Origin: Flavobacteriales bacterium
GTDB taxonomy: Bacteria > Bacteroidota > Bacteroidia > Flavobacteriales_G > Salibacteraceae
DNA length: 50,838 nucleotides
Assembly (NCBI GenBank): GCA_003499525.1
Contig: DNTB01000052.1
Location: 1 to 50,838 of the forward strand
Direction of reading: 5' to 3'
Position numbers and translations under genes: made by a program. Of this stretch, positions 23,849 through 32,845 are shown piece after piece (position 1 is the stretch's first letter; every line of letters starts with the position of its first letter). The notes under the pieces are model-generated. The model was given only the letters and a program-made list of their open reading frames with translations, was not told where the DNA came from and did not search any database.

Positions 23849-24925
23849 CTAAGAGTCTTTTTTGTTATTTTCAACCTTCAATTGATCAATCAAGCTATAC
23901 TTTGCCTGTCTGGATTTCCATCTTTCCCTGGCATATTTTTGCATATCAGTTACTGCGTCGTTTTCATCAATTATCTCCAGCCCTAACAAGGTTTCAATCA
24001 CGTCTTCCATAGTCACGATACCTTCTAACCCTCCATACTCATCCACTATTAGTGAAATATGCTCCTTCTTTTCCAATAGTCTTTCCCATAATAAGTACAA
24101 TACCGATGTTCCAGGAAATACCATGATATCACGTTTGATATTTTTCAAAGTCAAATCGTGTTGGTCCTCTGCTAATTTCTCCAGAACTTCACGCCTGAGT
24201 ACATATCCGGTTATGTTTTCATTGCTACCTGAGAAAACAGGTATTCGTGAATAGCTTAAATAATCTTTCTTTCTTAAAAATTCCTTCAAACTCAGGTTTT
24301 CATCTGCAACAGCAACAACAACTCTTGGGGTCATTATTTCAGTCACTCTAATATTTTTCAGTTTGAGAATATTCTGAATGATGATATTCTCTTTATAGGA
24401 AAACAAACCCTCATCTGCTCCAATACCTGCAAGTGCAGCTATTTCCTCCCTGCTGGTTGTTTGCTCCTCATTAGTATTTGAAATGATTCTGGTAATGCGC
24501 GCTGACATCAAGACTAAAGGATATGTAAGTATCATCATCGTCCGGATGGTGTAATAAGTGACCCTGGACAAATTTCTCCAATATCGGGCACCTATTGTTT
24601 TAGGAATTATTTCTGTTACAACAAGTATCAAAATTGTCAATACAGCAGATACAATTCCAAATGACGCCTCGCCGAAGACCTTTATCGCTTGCGCCCCTAC
24701 TCCTGCAGCTCCAATAGTGTGCGCCACAGTATTTAGTGACAATATTGCAGAAAGAGGCTTATCTACATTAATCTTGAGATCTATGAACGAACTAGCCCAT
24801 TGATGTCCTTCGTTTTGTTTTACAATTAAAAATGACTGAGGAACCGATAGAAGCACAGATTCCATAATCGAACAAAGAAAAGAAACAACCAGGGCTAAGA
24901 ATAAATATGCGAGTAGAGCTAACAT
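23849..24925 (-). CDS. CNNM/CorC-type membrane protein (DUF21 plus CBS pair)
   Basis: A 358-residue protein with an N-terminal CNNM (DUF21) membrane domain, about residues 1-150 with hydrophobic helices at 1-25, 56-76, 88-108 and 120-143, followed by a CBS pair (about 190-310; 'IMTPRVVVAVADENLSLKEF', 'YSRIPVFSG', 'VLYLLWERLLEKKEHISLIV', 'DEYGGLEGIVTMEDVIE'). The HlyC/CorC transporter-associated domain that often follows is absent, giving a short form. The family is tied to Mg2+ or cobalt resistance and efflux. 'LSLNTVAHTIGAAGVGA' is the membrane signature. A 27-codon open frame ends 5 bases upstream of the ATG. Confidence 0.92.
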   Translation of the reverse strand: MLALLAYLFLALVVSFLCSIMESVLLSVPQSFLIVKQNEGHQWASSFIDLKINVDKPLSAILSLNTVAHTIGAAGVGAQAIKVFGEASFGIVSAVLTILILVVTEIIPKTIGARYWRNLSRVTYYTIRTMMILTYPLVLMSARITRIISNTNEEQTTSREEIAALAGIGADEGLFSYKENIIIQNILKLKNIRVTEIMTPRVVVAVADENLSLKEFLRKKDYLSYSRIPVFSGSNENITGYVLRREVLEKLAEDQHDLTLKNIKRDIMVFPGTSVLYLLWERLLEKKEHISLIVDEYGGLEGIVTMEDVIETLLGLEIIDENDAVTDMQKYARERWKSRQAKYSLIDQLKVENNKKDS

Positions 24926-24930
24926 CCACC

Positions 24931-25014
24931 CTAAATTAGGTAATTTGGATTACTCGCTACTACCGTTCGGAATTCCGGTAGTTGTTTCATGAATTGCTCT
25001 AATTTAATATGCAT
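24931..25014 (-). CDS. Possible 27-aa leader peptide before the CNNM gene
   Basis: ATG at 25014 opens a 27-codon frame ('MHIKLEQFMKQLPEFRTVVA' and seven more residues) whose TAG ends 5 bases before the CNNM start. A 7-bp inverted repeat (24959-24965 with 24976-24982) lies within it. Leader peptides of Mg2+-related genes are known in other bacteria, but no such case is established here and the frame could be chance. Confidence 0.25.
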   Translation of the reverse strand: MHIKLEQFMKQLPEFRTVVASNPNYLI

Positions 25015-25277
25015 TTCTCAGGAAGGTTTTATGATGTTTCAAATTAGTTTCAATCACTACACTCATGAGAAATTCTATGGCTTTTTAAATGATCTAAAAA
25101 CTAATAAAAAAATGGAATGTTTGGAGGTTTAAGCTCGAATCCCAAGATTTGTGACTTTCGGTTGTTCCGATTAATTTTCAAAGCCTTTTTTGTACGGGTT
25201 TTATCATTAAATACCTCATTATCAGGGCTTTAGTAAGAATATTTTCAGAAGCCACACCATTAATCGGCTAACTCCTT
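25015..25277. other. Intergenic region with no recognised gene
   Basis: Between the CNNM gene (with its possible leader) and the 2-oxoacid oxidoreductase operon. It is AT-rich and contains only very short frames. I see no tRNA, terminator or repeat in it. A 'GCTCGAATCCC' string at about 25132 resembles a tRNA T-arm but has no matching cloverleaf. Confidence 0.5.
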
Positions 25278-25847
25278 TTACTGATCCACAAATTCGTTTT
25301 CAACATTATAAGATTCAATGCTATGCATCCCTTTCATAATAGCTTCCTCGTTTAGTGGTAGAAGATGATGATAGCGTTCAGGTAATGATTTCTTCAAACC
25401 AGCGATAACATTATTCATCTTAACTATTGGCTTAACCTTTAGAAATCCTCCTAAAATGATCATGTTAAAGACTTTCTTATTACCCATTTCAGAAGCCATA
25501 AGGTTGCCTTCAATTTGATAAATGTCAATGTCGGTTCTGGTTGGGTGGACCACGATACCATTGGGGTCATAAATCAACACACCATTGGGCTTGACTGAGT
25601 TTTCAAACTTATCCATCGACTGCTGGTTAAGAATAATGGCCGTATCATAGACATTAAGATAGGGTGAACTGATTCGTTCATCGCTTAATATCACAGTTAC
25701 ATTTGCTGTTCCACCTCTCATTTCGGGACCATAGGATGGCATCCAACTCACTTCCTGCCCCTGCATCATTCCAGAATAGGCCAAAATTTTACCCATTGAT
25801 AGTACGCCCTGACCACCAAATCCTGCTACAATTATTTCTTCTGTCAT
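25278..25847 (-). CDS. 2-oxoacid:ferredoxin oxidoreductase, gamma subunit
   Basis: A 189-residue gamma subunit of the pyruvate/2-oxoglutarate/2-oxoisovalerate:ferredoxin oxidoreductase superfamily. The N-terminus 'EEIIVAGFGGQGVLSMGKIL' and 'WMPSYGPEMRGGTANVTVIL' are hallmark segments for CoA and interface binding. It is the last gene of the operon, 5 bases after the TPP subunit. The oxidative decarboxylation of a 2-oxoacid to acyl-CoA reduces ferredoxin in the cytoplasm. The exact substrate is not readable from this subunit. Confidence 0.93.
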   Translation of the reverse strand: MTEEIIVAGFGGQGVLSMGKILAYSGMMQGQEVSWMPSYGPEMRGGTANVTVILSDERISSPYLNVYDTAIILNQQSMDKFENSVKPNGVLIYDPNGIVVHPTRTDIDIYQIEGNLMASEMGNKKVFNMIILGGFLKVKPIVKMNNVIAGLKKSLPERYHHLLPLNEEAIMKGMHSIESYNVENEFVDQ

Positions 25848-25852
25848 GATGT

Positions 25853-26626
25853 TTATTTTAATTGACCTTTCACTTTTATATCACCTAAAGGAAAATATGG
25901 AAACATATTCTCTTCCATCCAGAGATTAGAATCATTAGGGTTCATTTTCCATCCTGAAGTACAATTGGAAACAATCTCCACGAAAGAGACTCCTTCACCC
26001 AATCGTGTATTCATGAATGCCGTCTTAATCGCTTTCTTTGCTTTTCTTACATGCTTGTGTGTATGCACAGCCTGACGTGTTACATAATAAGTGCCGGGGA
26101 GATTTGCGATGAGTTCTGACATTTTTATTGGAGATCCCATGGTGTCAATTTCCCTACCGTATGGTGAGGTAGACGTGCGCATGCCAGACAAGGTTGTTGG
26201 AGCCATCTGGCCTCCGGTCATTCCGTAAATGCCATTGTTGACGAATATTATCACGATGTTTTCACCTCTATTGCAGGCATGAATCGTTTCGGCGGTGCCA
26301 ATGGCAGCAAGGTCGCCATCTCCCTGATAGGTAAAAACATACTTATTGGGCCATGTTCTAGAAATCGCCGTGGCCAAAGCCGGAGCGCGTCCATGCGCGG
26401 CCTGTGCCATGTCCACATCCATAAAATCGTAGGCTAGTACGGAACATCCTACCGGAGCAACTCCAATGGTATCTTCGGCTATACCCAATTCATCAATGAC
26501 CTCCATGGTGATATTGTGAGCTGTCCCATGGCCACAACCAGGACAGTAGGATAGGTTAGTATCCGTCATCAGACAGGTTTTTATGAAAACCTGATTTTCG
26601 GGCTTAATAATATCAGCTACTTCCAT
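25853..26626 (-). CDS. 2-oxoacid:ferredoxin oxidoreductase, TPP-binding beta subunit
   Basis: A 257-residue thiamine-diphosphate subunit. 'YCPGCGHGTAHN' (27-38) is the conserved cluster/TPP entry motif, and 'GDGDLAAIGTAETIHACNRG' (102-121) plus 'FVNNGIYGMTGGQM' (128-141) form the GDG...NN TPP-Mg2+ site. 'GVAPVGCSVLAYDF' contains a conserved cysteine. It starts one base after the alpha gene's stop, so translation is coupled. Together with alpha, gamma and ferredoxin-type delta subunits it builds a four-subunit enzyme. Confidence 0.94.
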   Translation of the reverse strand: MEVADIIKPENQVFIKTCLMTDTNLSYCPGCGHGTAHNITMEVIDELGIAEDTIGVAPVGCSVLAYDFMDVDMAQAAHGRAPALATAISRTWPNKYVFTYQGDGDLAAIGTAETIHACNRGENIVIIFVNNGIYGMTGGQMAPTTLSGMRTSTSPYGREIDTMGSPIKMSELIANLPGTYYVTRQAVHTHKHVRKAKKAIKTAFMNTRLGEGVSFVEIVSNCTSGWKMNPNDSNLWMEENMFPYFPLGDIKVKGQLK

Positions 26627-26627
26627 C

Positions 26628-27704
26628 TTATATAATTTTTTGTTCTAAAGCTTCTAAAACTTCTTCGGGAGTATGAATAATTCCTCCGGTTCTTCCAAAA
26701 TGTTCGACAGGAACTTTGCCCTGCACGGCCAGTTTCACGTCTTCCACCATTTGTCCGGCACTCAACTCTACGCTTAAAATTCCTTTCACCTGATCGGCCA
26801 ACTCAAAGAGTTGTTGTTTTGGAAAAGGAAACAGGGTTATGGGTCTTAACAGACCAACCTTTATGCCTTTCTCTCTCCCTAATTGAACAGCTTTTTGTGC
26901 AATTCGGGAACTGGAACCATAGGCGACGAACAAATATTCGGCATCATCGCACAAAATCTTTTCATATCGCAGGTCCTCCCGCTCCATTCGTTTATACTTT
27001 TCTATAAGCCTATGAACCCTTGCCTCCATTTTCTCAGATTGTAAATCGAGTGAGGTGACCACATTTCTTTCTCTTCCTTTTTTACCGGTTAATGCCCAAG
27101 TGCCAAAGCGCTCAATAATCTCTTCTTCTGTCAATCGCTCCCTTTGTTCTTTTAGCTCCACTTTCTCCATCATTTGTCCGATTAATCCGTCTGATAGAAT
27201 CAACACCGGGTTACGATATTTGAAAGCTATATCAAAAGCATCTGAAACAAAATCTGCCATTTCCTGCACAGAGGCTGGTGCAAGCACATAGAGTCTATAA
27301 TCTCCATGACCTCCTCCTTTAACTGCCTGAAAGTAATCAGCTTGTGAAGGTTGAATTGTGCCAAGTCCTGGCCCACCTCGCATTACATTAACGATTACGG
27401 CTGGAAGCTCGGCCCCAGCGAGATAAGATATCCCTTCAAGCTTTAATGAAACGCCCGGGCTCGAAGAGGAGGTTATGGCCCTCTTTCCAGTGCTGGCAGC
27501 TCCGTAAACCATATTTATGGCCGCAACTTCGCTTTCGGCTTGTAAAACCACCATTCCCGTTCTTTCTTCGGGACGCTCGGTCATCAAGTACTCTATAACC
27601 TCAGATTGAGGTGTTATAGGATATCCAAAATAGGCGTCAGCACCTGCTCTAATGGCGGCTTCTGCCAACGCTTCATTACCCTTCATTAACTTTAATTCTG
27701 ACAT
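26628..27704 (-). CDS. 2-oxoacid:ferredoxin oxidoreductase, alpha subunit (VorB-like)
   Basis: A 358-residue alpha subunit: 'LMKGNEALAEAAIRAGADAY' and 'FGYPITPQSEVIEYL' near the start, 'QAESEVAAINMVYGAASTGK' and 'TSSSSPGVSLKLEGISYLAG' for the domain I core, and 'VIVNVMRGGPGLGTIQPSQA' then 'DYFQAVKGGGHG'. A C-terminal transketolase-like domain follows. This arrangement of subunit sizes (alpha ~355, TPP ~255, gamma ~190, ferredoxin ~74) is that usually annotated as 3-methyl-2-oxobutanoate (branched-chain) oxidoreductase or 2-oxoglutarate oxidoreductase; sequence alone does not settle which. The ferredoxin-like subunit gene lies 18 bases upstream. Confidence 0.92.
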   Translation of the reverse strand: MSELKLMKGNEALAEAAIRAGADAYFGYPITPQSEVIEYLMTERPEERTGMVVLQAESEVAAINMVYGAASTGKRAITSSSSPGVSLKLEGISYLAGAELPAVIVNVMRGGPGLGTIQPSQADYFQAVKGGGHGDYRLYVLAPASVQEMADFVSDAFDIAFKYRNPVLILSDGLIGQMMEKVELKEQRERLTEEEIIERFGTWALTGKKGRERNVVTSLDLQSEKMEARVHRLIEKYKRMEREDLRYEKILCDDAEYLFVAYGSSSRIAQKAVQLGREKGIKVGLLRPITLFPFPKQQLFELADQVKGILSVELSAGQMVEDVKLAVQGKVPVEHFGRTGGIIHTPEEVLEALEQKII

Positions 27705-27722
27705 ATAATGCGTTTTTTAAAT

Positions 27723-27947
27723 CTAAACTGTTACGCGATAAACTGTGATGGCCCTATCCGGACATACAATAGCACAATTGGTACAGCCGGTGCACGGATC
27801 AGGGTTACTCATGTATGCATAATGGTATCCCTTTCGGTTGACGTCTGTGGACATGCTTATCACATCCTCCGGACACACAGGTATACAAACCTCGCATCCT
27901 TTGCAGGTTTCGTTATCAACCACTATTGCTCCTCTAACCTTTGCCAT
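27723..27947 (-). CDS. 2[4Fe-4S] ferredoxin subunit of the oxidoreductase
   Basis: A 74-residue bacterial-type ferredoxin with two full cluster motifs, Cys15/18/21/25 ('CKGCEVCIPVC') and Cys52/55/58/62 ('CTGCTNCAIVC'). It is the first gene of the oxidoreductase operon and is the delta subunit that takes electrons from the TPP site. The ~20-residue spacer between clusters ('EDVISMSTDVNRKGYHYAYM') is typical of such delta subunits. No promoter is obvious in the 130 bases upstream. Confidence 0.93.
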   Translation of the reverse strand: MAKVRGAIVVDNETCKGCEVCIPVCPEDVISMSTDVNRKGYHYAYMSNPDPCTGCTNCAIVCPDRAITVYRVTV

Positions 27948-28077
27948 ATTACTAATTTTAAATACTAAATGCTTGTAAATTATAGTGAATAAAATTAAAC
28001 CTCAGACAACGAATCAGCTATGATAATTATCATGACTCGAAAAATCTTATCAATACGAAGTTTTTGAGCAATAGCGG

Positions 28078-28476
28078 TCATTCCAGAGTGTGCTCAGCTA
28101 CTAATCTGGCAAAGTCCAACGAACTAACCATGCCCTTTATTTGACCGTCATCCATAGCAACAATGTGATGAACATTATGTTTTAGCATCATTTTAGCCGC
28201 AGCCTGAGCACTTGAATCGACATGAACAACGTGAACACAAGTTGAGGTCATCACCTCTTCTACTGTTGCGTCGTCACTGACTTCTCCGCTAATATCGGTG
28301 GCCGTAATGATTCCTTTGATGGTTTGTTCCACTTTTAGCTTATCGTTGGTATAGGAAACAATAAGAACCGCATGAATTCCCTTTTCTTTCATGAGTGTTC
28401 TAATTTCTAATACTTTCTCATCCATCATTGAACATATGACAGGCGCAGACATGAAATCTTTTACTTTAATACGCAT
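28078..28476 (-). CDS. CBS-domain pair protein
   Basis: A 132-residue protein of two CBS motifs: 'VKDFMSAPVICSMMDEKVLE' with 'GIITATDI', and 'VMTSTCVHVVHVDSSAQAAA' with 'HHIVAMDDGQIKGMVSSLDF'. It is a second stand-alone CBS protein of similar size to the one at 21.3 kb but not closely similar to it. The gene precedes the ferredoxin-led oxidoreductase operon by 130 bases on the same strand and might respond to AMP/ATP or NAD levels. Its partner is unknown. Confidence 0.88.
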   Translation of the reverse strand: MRIKVKDFMSAPVICSMMDEKVLEIRTLMKEKGIHAVLIVSYTNDKLKVEQTIKGIITATDISGEVSDDATVEEVMTSTCVHVVHVDSSAQAAAKMMLKHNVHHIVAMDDGQIKGMVSSLDFARLVAEHTLE

Positions 28477-28678
28477 ACGCTATGATCTTTTAATATTACC
28501 AATTAACAGCATCTATTCAGTCTTTTTGATTCGTGGTGTTTTTTTTTTGATTTTTACTTTGTGTATTGATGATCTTTTGTCCTGATTAATTTTCATTTTA
28601 TAAAAGTAGAGAATTCCCATTTTTCAGCCTATCTCGGAAGCATGGTTTTGATCAATCACTGCTATTCTGTTAAGACAA

Positions 28679-30910
28679 ATGCAGTCCTTAAATGAAAGTG
28701 CTTTGGTAGTTTCGCAATCGGTGAAAAGACTGTTTGACATCTGCTTTGTTGCTGCCATTGCATTCTTGTTTGCTCGAGCCAACGCTCAGGTTGGCATTTC
28801 CAATTTAGAAACAATGTCATCTGATAGCATAGAGGCTGCAGCCATTAGGACTGAACTCGTATTTGATGGAAATCTGGATGAACCAGAATGGAAAGTAGCT
28901 CAGAAAATTTCAAGCTTCACGCAAAGAGAACTCGATCTGGGGCAGCCCATTACAGAGAAAACTGAAGTAGCGATATTGATTGATGATGAGCATCTATATA
29001 TTGGTGTTTGGTGCTTTGATCGGGAGCCGGACAAGATCATTGCAAAGGAAATGCGCAGGGACTTTGATTTCGGACTTGAAGACAACTTTATGGTAATCAT
29101 TGACACCTATTTAGATCACCGAAATGGTTTTCTATTTGTAATAAATCCGAATGGTGCCCGGGCAGACCTTCAAACGTTCAACAATGGAGGCTCTTCCAAT
29201 CAGTTCTGGAATGGCGTTTGGGATGTGCGCACTAAGATTACGCACGAAGGATGGTTTGCGGAGATTAAGATTCCGTTCTATACCCTGAAATACCGACCAG
29301 GAGCAGAAGAACAGCTCTGGGGAATCAACTTCGAACGGAACATTCGTAGAAATCGTCAACAAGCCAGGTGGAAGGGCTGGCAGCGCAACTATGATATTTC
29401 TGATGTTAGCCAGGCCGGTGTTTTAAAGGGACTCAAAAACTTAAGGGACAAGCGCTATATCGAAATCAAACCTTATGGATTGGGAGGGGGTGAAAATACC
29501 TCGGAAGGAACCGAAGGGGTAGGCAATATTGGTGGCGACATTAATGCCCTATTGGGGCCAACGTATCGATTGAATTTGACTTTTAATACCGACTTCGCGC
29601 AGGTTGAAGCGGACCGACAACAGATTAACCTCACACGTTTTCCACTCTTTTTCCCTGAGTTGAGAGAGTTTTTTCTCGAGGGAGATGATTTCTTTGATTT
29701 TGGATTTGGAGGGAACCGAATTATTCCATTTTACACCAGAAGAATAGGCCTAAGTGAGACCCGGGAGACCGTACCCATAATTGCCGGGGCCAGAATACTG
29801 GGTAAGGAAGAGAAAACCACTCTAGGTGCAATGAGTATACAAACTGCGGACGCCGGAGGGGATCCGTCTGCAAACTTTACTACCCTGAGCTGGAGACAGG
29901 ATGTTGGCAACCAGAGTGTTATTGGAGCAATGACCACTAATAAAATTGTAGAAGGCAGGTGGCATACAACTACCGGTGTTAATGGGCGGTACAGTACTGC
30001 CAGGTTTCTAGGACAAAGCAATCTGGACATTGGAGGAGCTTTTATCCAGACTTACAACACGGATGAAGGTTATAACGCTGACGCCTTTGCTTACCGCGCT
30101 TTTGTGAGCCTGCCGAATGATTTCCTAAATGTTTTCGCATCTTTCCAACAGAGCCCTGCACCTTTTGATCCGGAAGTTGGTTTGATGCGAAGACGAAATT
30201 TTCAGGAGAGTTTCGGTCAGGTCTTCTTTCAGCCCCGCCCCACAAAAAGCCTCAAATGGATCAGACAGTTTTATTTCTCTCCCTTAATGTTAACTTATAC
30301 ACAGTACGATGACTCTAAAGAACTTCAATCATTTTCTTACAAAGTCAGATTATTGGGTTTTGAGACAAGATCGGGAGAAGGTTTCTTTTTTGATGTCGAG
30401 CGGGTAGCGGAAGGATTAAAGGAAGATTTTGAAATATTCCCGGATGTGGTAATTCCCAAAGGAGAGTACTGGTGGAATCGCTACAATTTCTTTTTCGAGA
30501 CCTTTGAAGCAAGGGCGATTTCGTTAGAAACCCGCGGCAGTTTTGGGGAGTTTTTTGAGGGTAATAGTTTTTCGGGGGAAGGAACCCTTCTCTGGCGAGC
30601 AACAAAAAACTTCAATATCAACCTGAACTATGAAAAGAATATCGTCAATCTTCCAGAGGGCAGTTTTGATACGGATTTAATTGGCTCAAGAATTGCATAT
30701 GCCTTTCACCCTCATGCCTTTGGCTCATTGCTGGGCCAATGGAACTCGGCGCAACAAGAGTTGAATATCAATTTCAGACTACAACTGATTCCGAAGATAG
30801 GCACAGATTTCTTCCTCATTTTCAACCAAATTGTAGATACTCAAACAGGAGATTTTATTTCAGAGCGCAGCACGCTACTGGCAAAACTGGTCTGGCGTTT
30901 TGTGCTTTAG
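28679..30910 (+). CDS. DUF5916 outer-membrane protein with CBM9-like domain
   Basis: A 743-residue secreted protein: a signal peptide after a short N-extension ('LFDICFVAAIAFLFARANAQ'), then a family-9 carbohydrate-binding-like domain (about 55-250; 'ELVFDGNLDEPEWKVAQKI', 'YIGVWCFDREPDKI', 'EDNFMVIIDTYLDHRNGFLF'), and a DUF5916 C-terminal domain of alternating beta strands ('LNLTFNTDFAQVEADRQQIN' followed by 'LTRFPLFFPELREFFLEG') ending in 'LLAKLVWRFVL', the aromatic C-terminus of an outer-membrane barrel. Function is unknown, though members often lie near sugar or peptide uptake genes. It is a single gene, convergent with the following membrane protein. Confidence 0.92.
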   Translation: MQSLNESALVVSQSVKRLFDICFVAAIAFLFARANAQVGISNLETMSSDSIEAAAIRTELVFDGNLDEPEWKVAQKISSFTQRELDLGQPITEKTEVAILIDDEHLYIGVWCFDREPDKIIAKEMRRDFDFGLEDNFMVIIDTYLDHRNGFLFVINPNGARADLQTFNNGGSSNQFWNGVWDVRTKITHEGWFAEIKIPFYTLKYRPGAEEQLWGINFERNIRRNRQQARWKGWQRNYDISDVSQAGVLKGLKNLRDKRYIEIKPYGLGGGENTSEGTEGVGNIGGDINALLGPTYRLNLTFNTDFAQVEADRQQINLTRFPLFFPELREFFLEGDDFFDFGFGGNRIIPFYTRRIGLSETRETVPIIAGARILGKEEKTTLGAMSIQTADAGGDPSANFTTLSWRQDVGNQSVIGAMTTNKIVEGRWHTTTGVNGRYSTARFLGQSNLDIGGAFIQTYNTDEGYNADAFAYRAFVSLPNDFLNVFASFQQSPAPFDPEVGLMRRRNFQESFGQVFFQPRPTKSLKWIRQFYFSPLMLTYTQYDDSKELQSFSYKVRLLGFETRSGEGFFFDVERVAEGLKEDFEIFPDVVIPKGEYWWNRYNFFFETFEARAISLETRGSFGEFFEGNSFSGEGTLLWRATKNFNINLNYEKNIVNLPEGSFDTDLIGSRIAYAFHPHAFGSLLGQWNSAQQELNINFRLQLIPKIGTDFFLIFNQIVDTQTGDFISERSTLLAKLVWRFVL

Positions 30911-30951
30911 CAAAGTTCTGTCTTTCCGGGAAGACCAACAGTATGGGATGT

Positions 30952-30968
30952 AAAACATATCGTGTTTT
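30952..30968. terminator. Weak AT-rich hairpin between convergent genes
   Basis: AAAACA-TATCG-TGTTTT, a 6-bp stem between two converging genes; together with the nearby GTCTT/AAGAC inverted repeat (about 30920-30935) it could terminate both transcripts. The stem is short and AT-only in part, so this is a tentative call. Confidence 0.3.
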
Positions 30969-30996
30969 CATATTCCTTGTGAGGAGCAGCATTGTT

Positions 30997-32298
30997 TCAT
31001 TTAGTTGGTGATTGTATTAATTCAAAATACCAATCCCAATCCCAGGGACTTGAGCCATAATAACAGCCATCGTAAGAGTAAGTTAGCTTTAAGTTGAAGG
31101 CAATTAGTAGCATGACCAAAACTGAAAAGAATATCATTTGCATTTTATTACCTCTTATTAAATTGTGGAAGCCGTATGCTACTGGAATACTAAAAACTGC
31201 AAGATATTCCACATAACTTCTCGAACCGAAAGCACATCCAAAACTCCATGACCACCAGGAAGAAAAGACATAGGATATGACCAAAAACAAGGACAGCAAA
31301 TAAACTCCATTATTTTGTTTGTATTTAATCATGATCAATATTATTGCAATTATCAAAAGATAAAAAGGTGTGTACAAAAACAGTCCATTGTTTGGAGAAA
31401 ACCACACATTGACCATTTTTGGTTCAACCCAATTAAATTCCTCATTGCCATAGGAGTATGATACAATTGAATCACTTGTATAATTCCAATACAGAAGTTG
31501 AGGTAAAGCGACTATTGAGATGCCAAATACTATTGGTATTAAGAATTTATATGAAAATAATTTTTGAAGTCTTTGGCGTAAACCCAACCAATTCTTATTG
31601 TCTAAAAAAATAAAAGTGGATAAGAATAAAATATTGGTAGGACGAATTAGCAATATCAGACCGATTAGAAGACCGAATACGAAACTCATCCAAAAATTGA
31701 ATTTGGCCAGATGATTAGTGATTTCAATTATGTAAAGAAACAGACAGAACAATGAAAAGGAATAGACATGAGACATTCCGGTTTCATCAATGGAATAGTA
31801 GTAGAGATGGGTTGCAAGAAATATTGATAATACCGTAAAAATTGAACTTCTATTATCAAACCGAATTTTCAAATACTTTTTCAAAAAAAGTAAACCAAGA
31901 AGCAGGTAAAAAACTGAAGCTACATTAATGGACCAATGATAGATTGGTGAAAAACCATTTGGTTCATAGTTCAGAGGCTTGGCCAGTAATTCTGCAACCG
32001 CATAAAAAGGCGTTTGAAGCAATGCAACACCATATGTATACTTCGTGATTACTTTACCGTTCTCCTTATCGAGAAAAAAACCATTTCCAGTTTTTATGTC
32101 AACAGAATCCGGGAAATTTGAGGGGTTGAACTTAAAATTAAATGTCGCTGGAAGATAGACGTAGTAACCCGCTTTATCTGCCCAGATTTCACTGTGATAA
32201 TTGAAATATCCAGATTTACTATGTCTATTAAATGTTAAGAATAAAGCAATTCCAGCGAAACTTAAAAAACAAATGATAAATAAGAGTCTTCCTTTCAA
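30997..32298 (-). CDS. Polytopic membrane protein, GT-C glycosyltransferase-like
   Basis: A 433-residue membrane protein with around ten to eleven hydrophobic helices. The N-terminal loop contains 'YYVYLPATFNFKFNPSNFPD', where 'DxxxYY.YL' is reminiscent of the metal-binding Asp loop of GT-C (polyprenol-phosphate-sugar dependent) glycosyltransferases. Later 'LLIRPTNILFL' and 'WFSPNNGLFLYTPFYLL' look like conserved loops of bacterial families of this type, and 'SWWSWSFGCAFGSRSYVEY' is a likely conserved external motif. The product may transfer sugars to lipid or protein. It stands alone. Confidence 0.7.
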   Translation of the reverse strand: MKGRLLFIICFLSFAGIALFLTFNRHSKSGYFNYHSEIWADKAGYYVYLPATFNFKFNPSNFPDSVDIKTGNGFFLDKENGKVITKYTYGVALLQTPFYAVAELLAKPLNYEPNGFSPIYHWSINVASVFYLLLGLLFLKKYLKIRFDNRSSIFTVLSIFLATHLYYYSIDETGMSHVYSFSLFCLFLYIIEITNHLAKFNFWMSFVFGLLIGLILLIRPTNILFLSTFIFLDNKNWLGLRQRLQKLFSYKFLIPIVFGISIVALPQLLYWNYTSDSIVSYSYGNEEFNWVEPKMVNVWFSPNNGLFLYTPFYLLIIAIILIMIKYKQNNGVYLLSLFLVISYVFSSWWSWSFGCAFGSRSYVEYLAVFSIPVAYGFHNLIRGNKMQMIFFSVLVMLLIAFNLKLTYSYDGCYYGSSPWDWDWYFELIQSPTK

Positions 32299-32358
32299 TT
32301 TGCTCCATATTTCAGAATACGTTCCCCCTCTTTGGTCGGGATTCGTATGCGAAGGATA

Positions 32359-32393
32359 CCATCAAACGCCGCCCTGCGATACCGTCGGTCACT
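32359..32393 (+). repeat. Partial copy of a dispersed intergenic repeat
   Basis: 'CATCAAACGCCGCCCTGCG' then 'ATACCGTCGG' matches the core of the repeat at 48533-48561 at roughly 23 of 29 positions. The copy is shorter than the other two and lacks their GC-rich hairpin. Confidence 0.4.
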
Positions 32394-32589
32394 TTATATT
32401 TCAACATTCCCAGATCAAGTATTCCCTGTCCTTTTTAAAATACAAGTCGTCTTAACTTTTGATTTGTTGGTCAGGGAACAAAGTTCTCCACATCAAGTAG
32501 TCTTGAAAAGTAGCAAGCTGATCATGAAGAGGGTACAAATCAAGCTAATTCATGAACTGCGATCACCCTTTTCGATAATTTAAGACAGT

Positions 32590-32820
32590 TCAAACGTCCG
32601 GCCTGATCTTTTTTCTGAGGGCATCTCTTCTTGCTCTCAGCTCTTCCACATCTTGCAGATGGTTTAATTGGCGTGCATCTTCAATTTCATGTTCCAGCTC
32701 TACGATCTCGATCGCGATCTTGGCACTATTAATATCTACTGCGTTGGCATATGGCGATTCCATTTCACATTTCTCAAGGTACTCCAACGCTTTCTTTAGA
32801 TAATCCAAGGACTGTTTCAT
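32590..32820 (-). CDS. Small charged helical protein
   Basis: A 76-residue, almost fully helical protein rich in Glu, Lys, Arg and Leu with heptad-like spacing ('LDYLKKALEYLEKCEMESPY', 'AIEIVELEHEIEDARQL', 'EELRARRDALRKKI'), probably a coiled coil. It starts 25 bases after the acyl-CoA dehydrogenase gene on the same strand and is likely the last gene of the etf operon. No family recognised and no function inferred. Confidence 0.7.
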   Translation of the reverse strand: MKQSLDYLKKALEYLEKCEMESPYANAVDINSAKIAIEIVELEHEIEDARQLNHLQDVEELRARRDALRKKIRPDV

Positions 32821-32845
32821 TTCAATCTAATTTTTAATTCAACTT

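Noticed and set aside
25120..25150. Possible tRNA T-arm (GCTCGAATCCC)
   Set aside because: No acceptor, D or anticodon stems can be formed around it.
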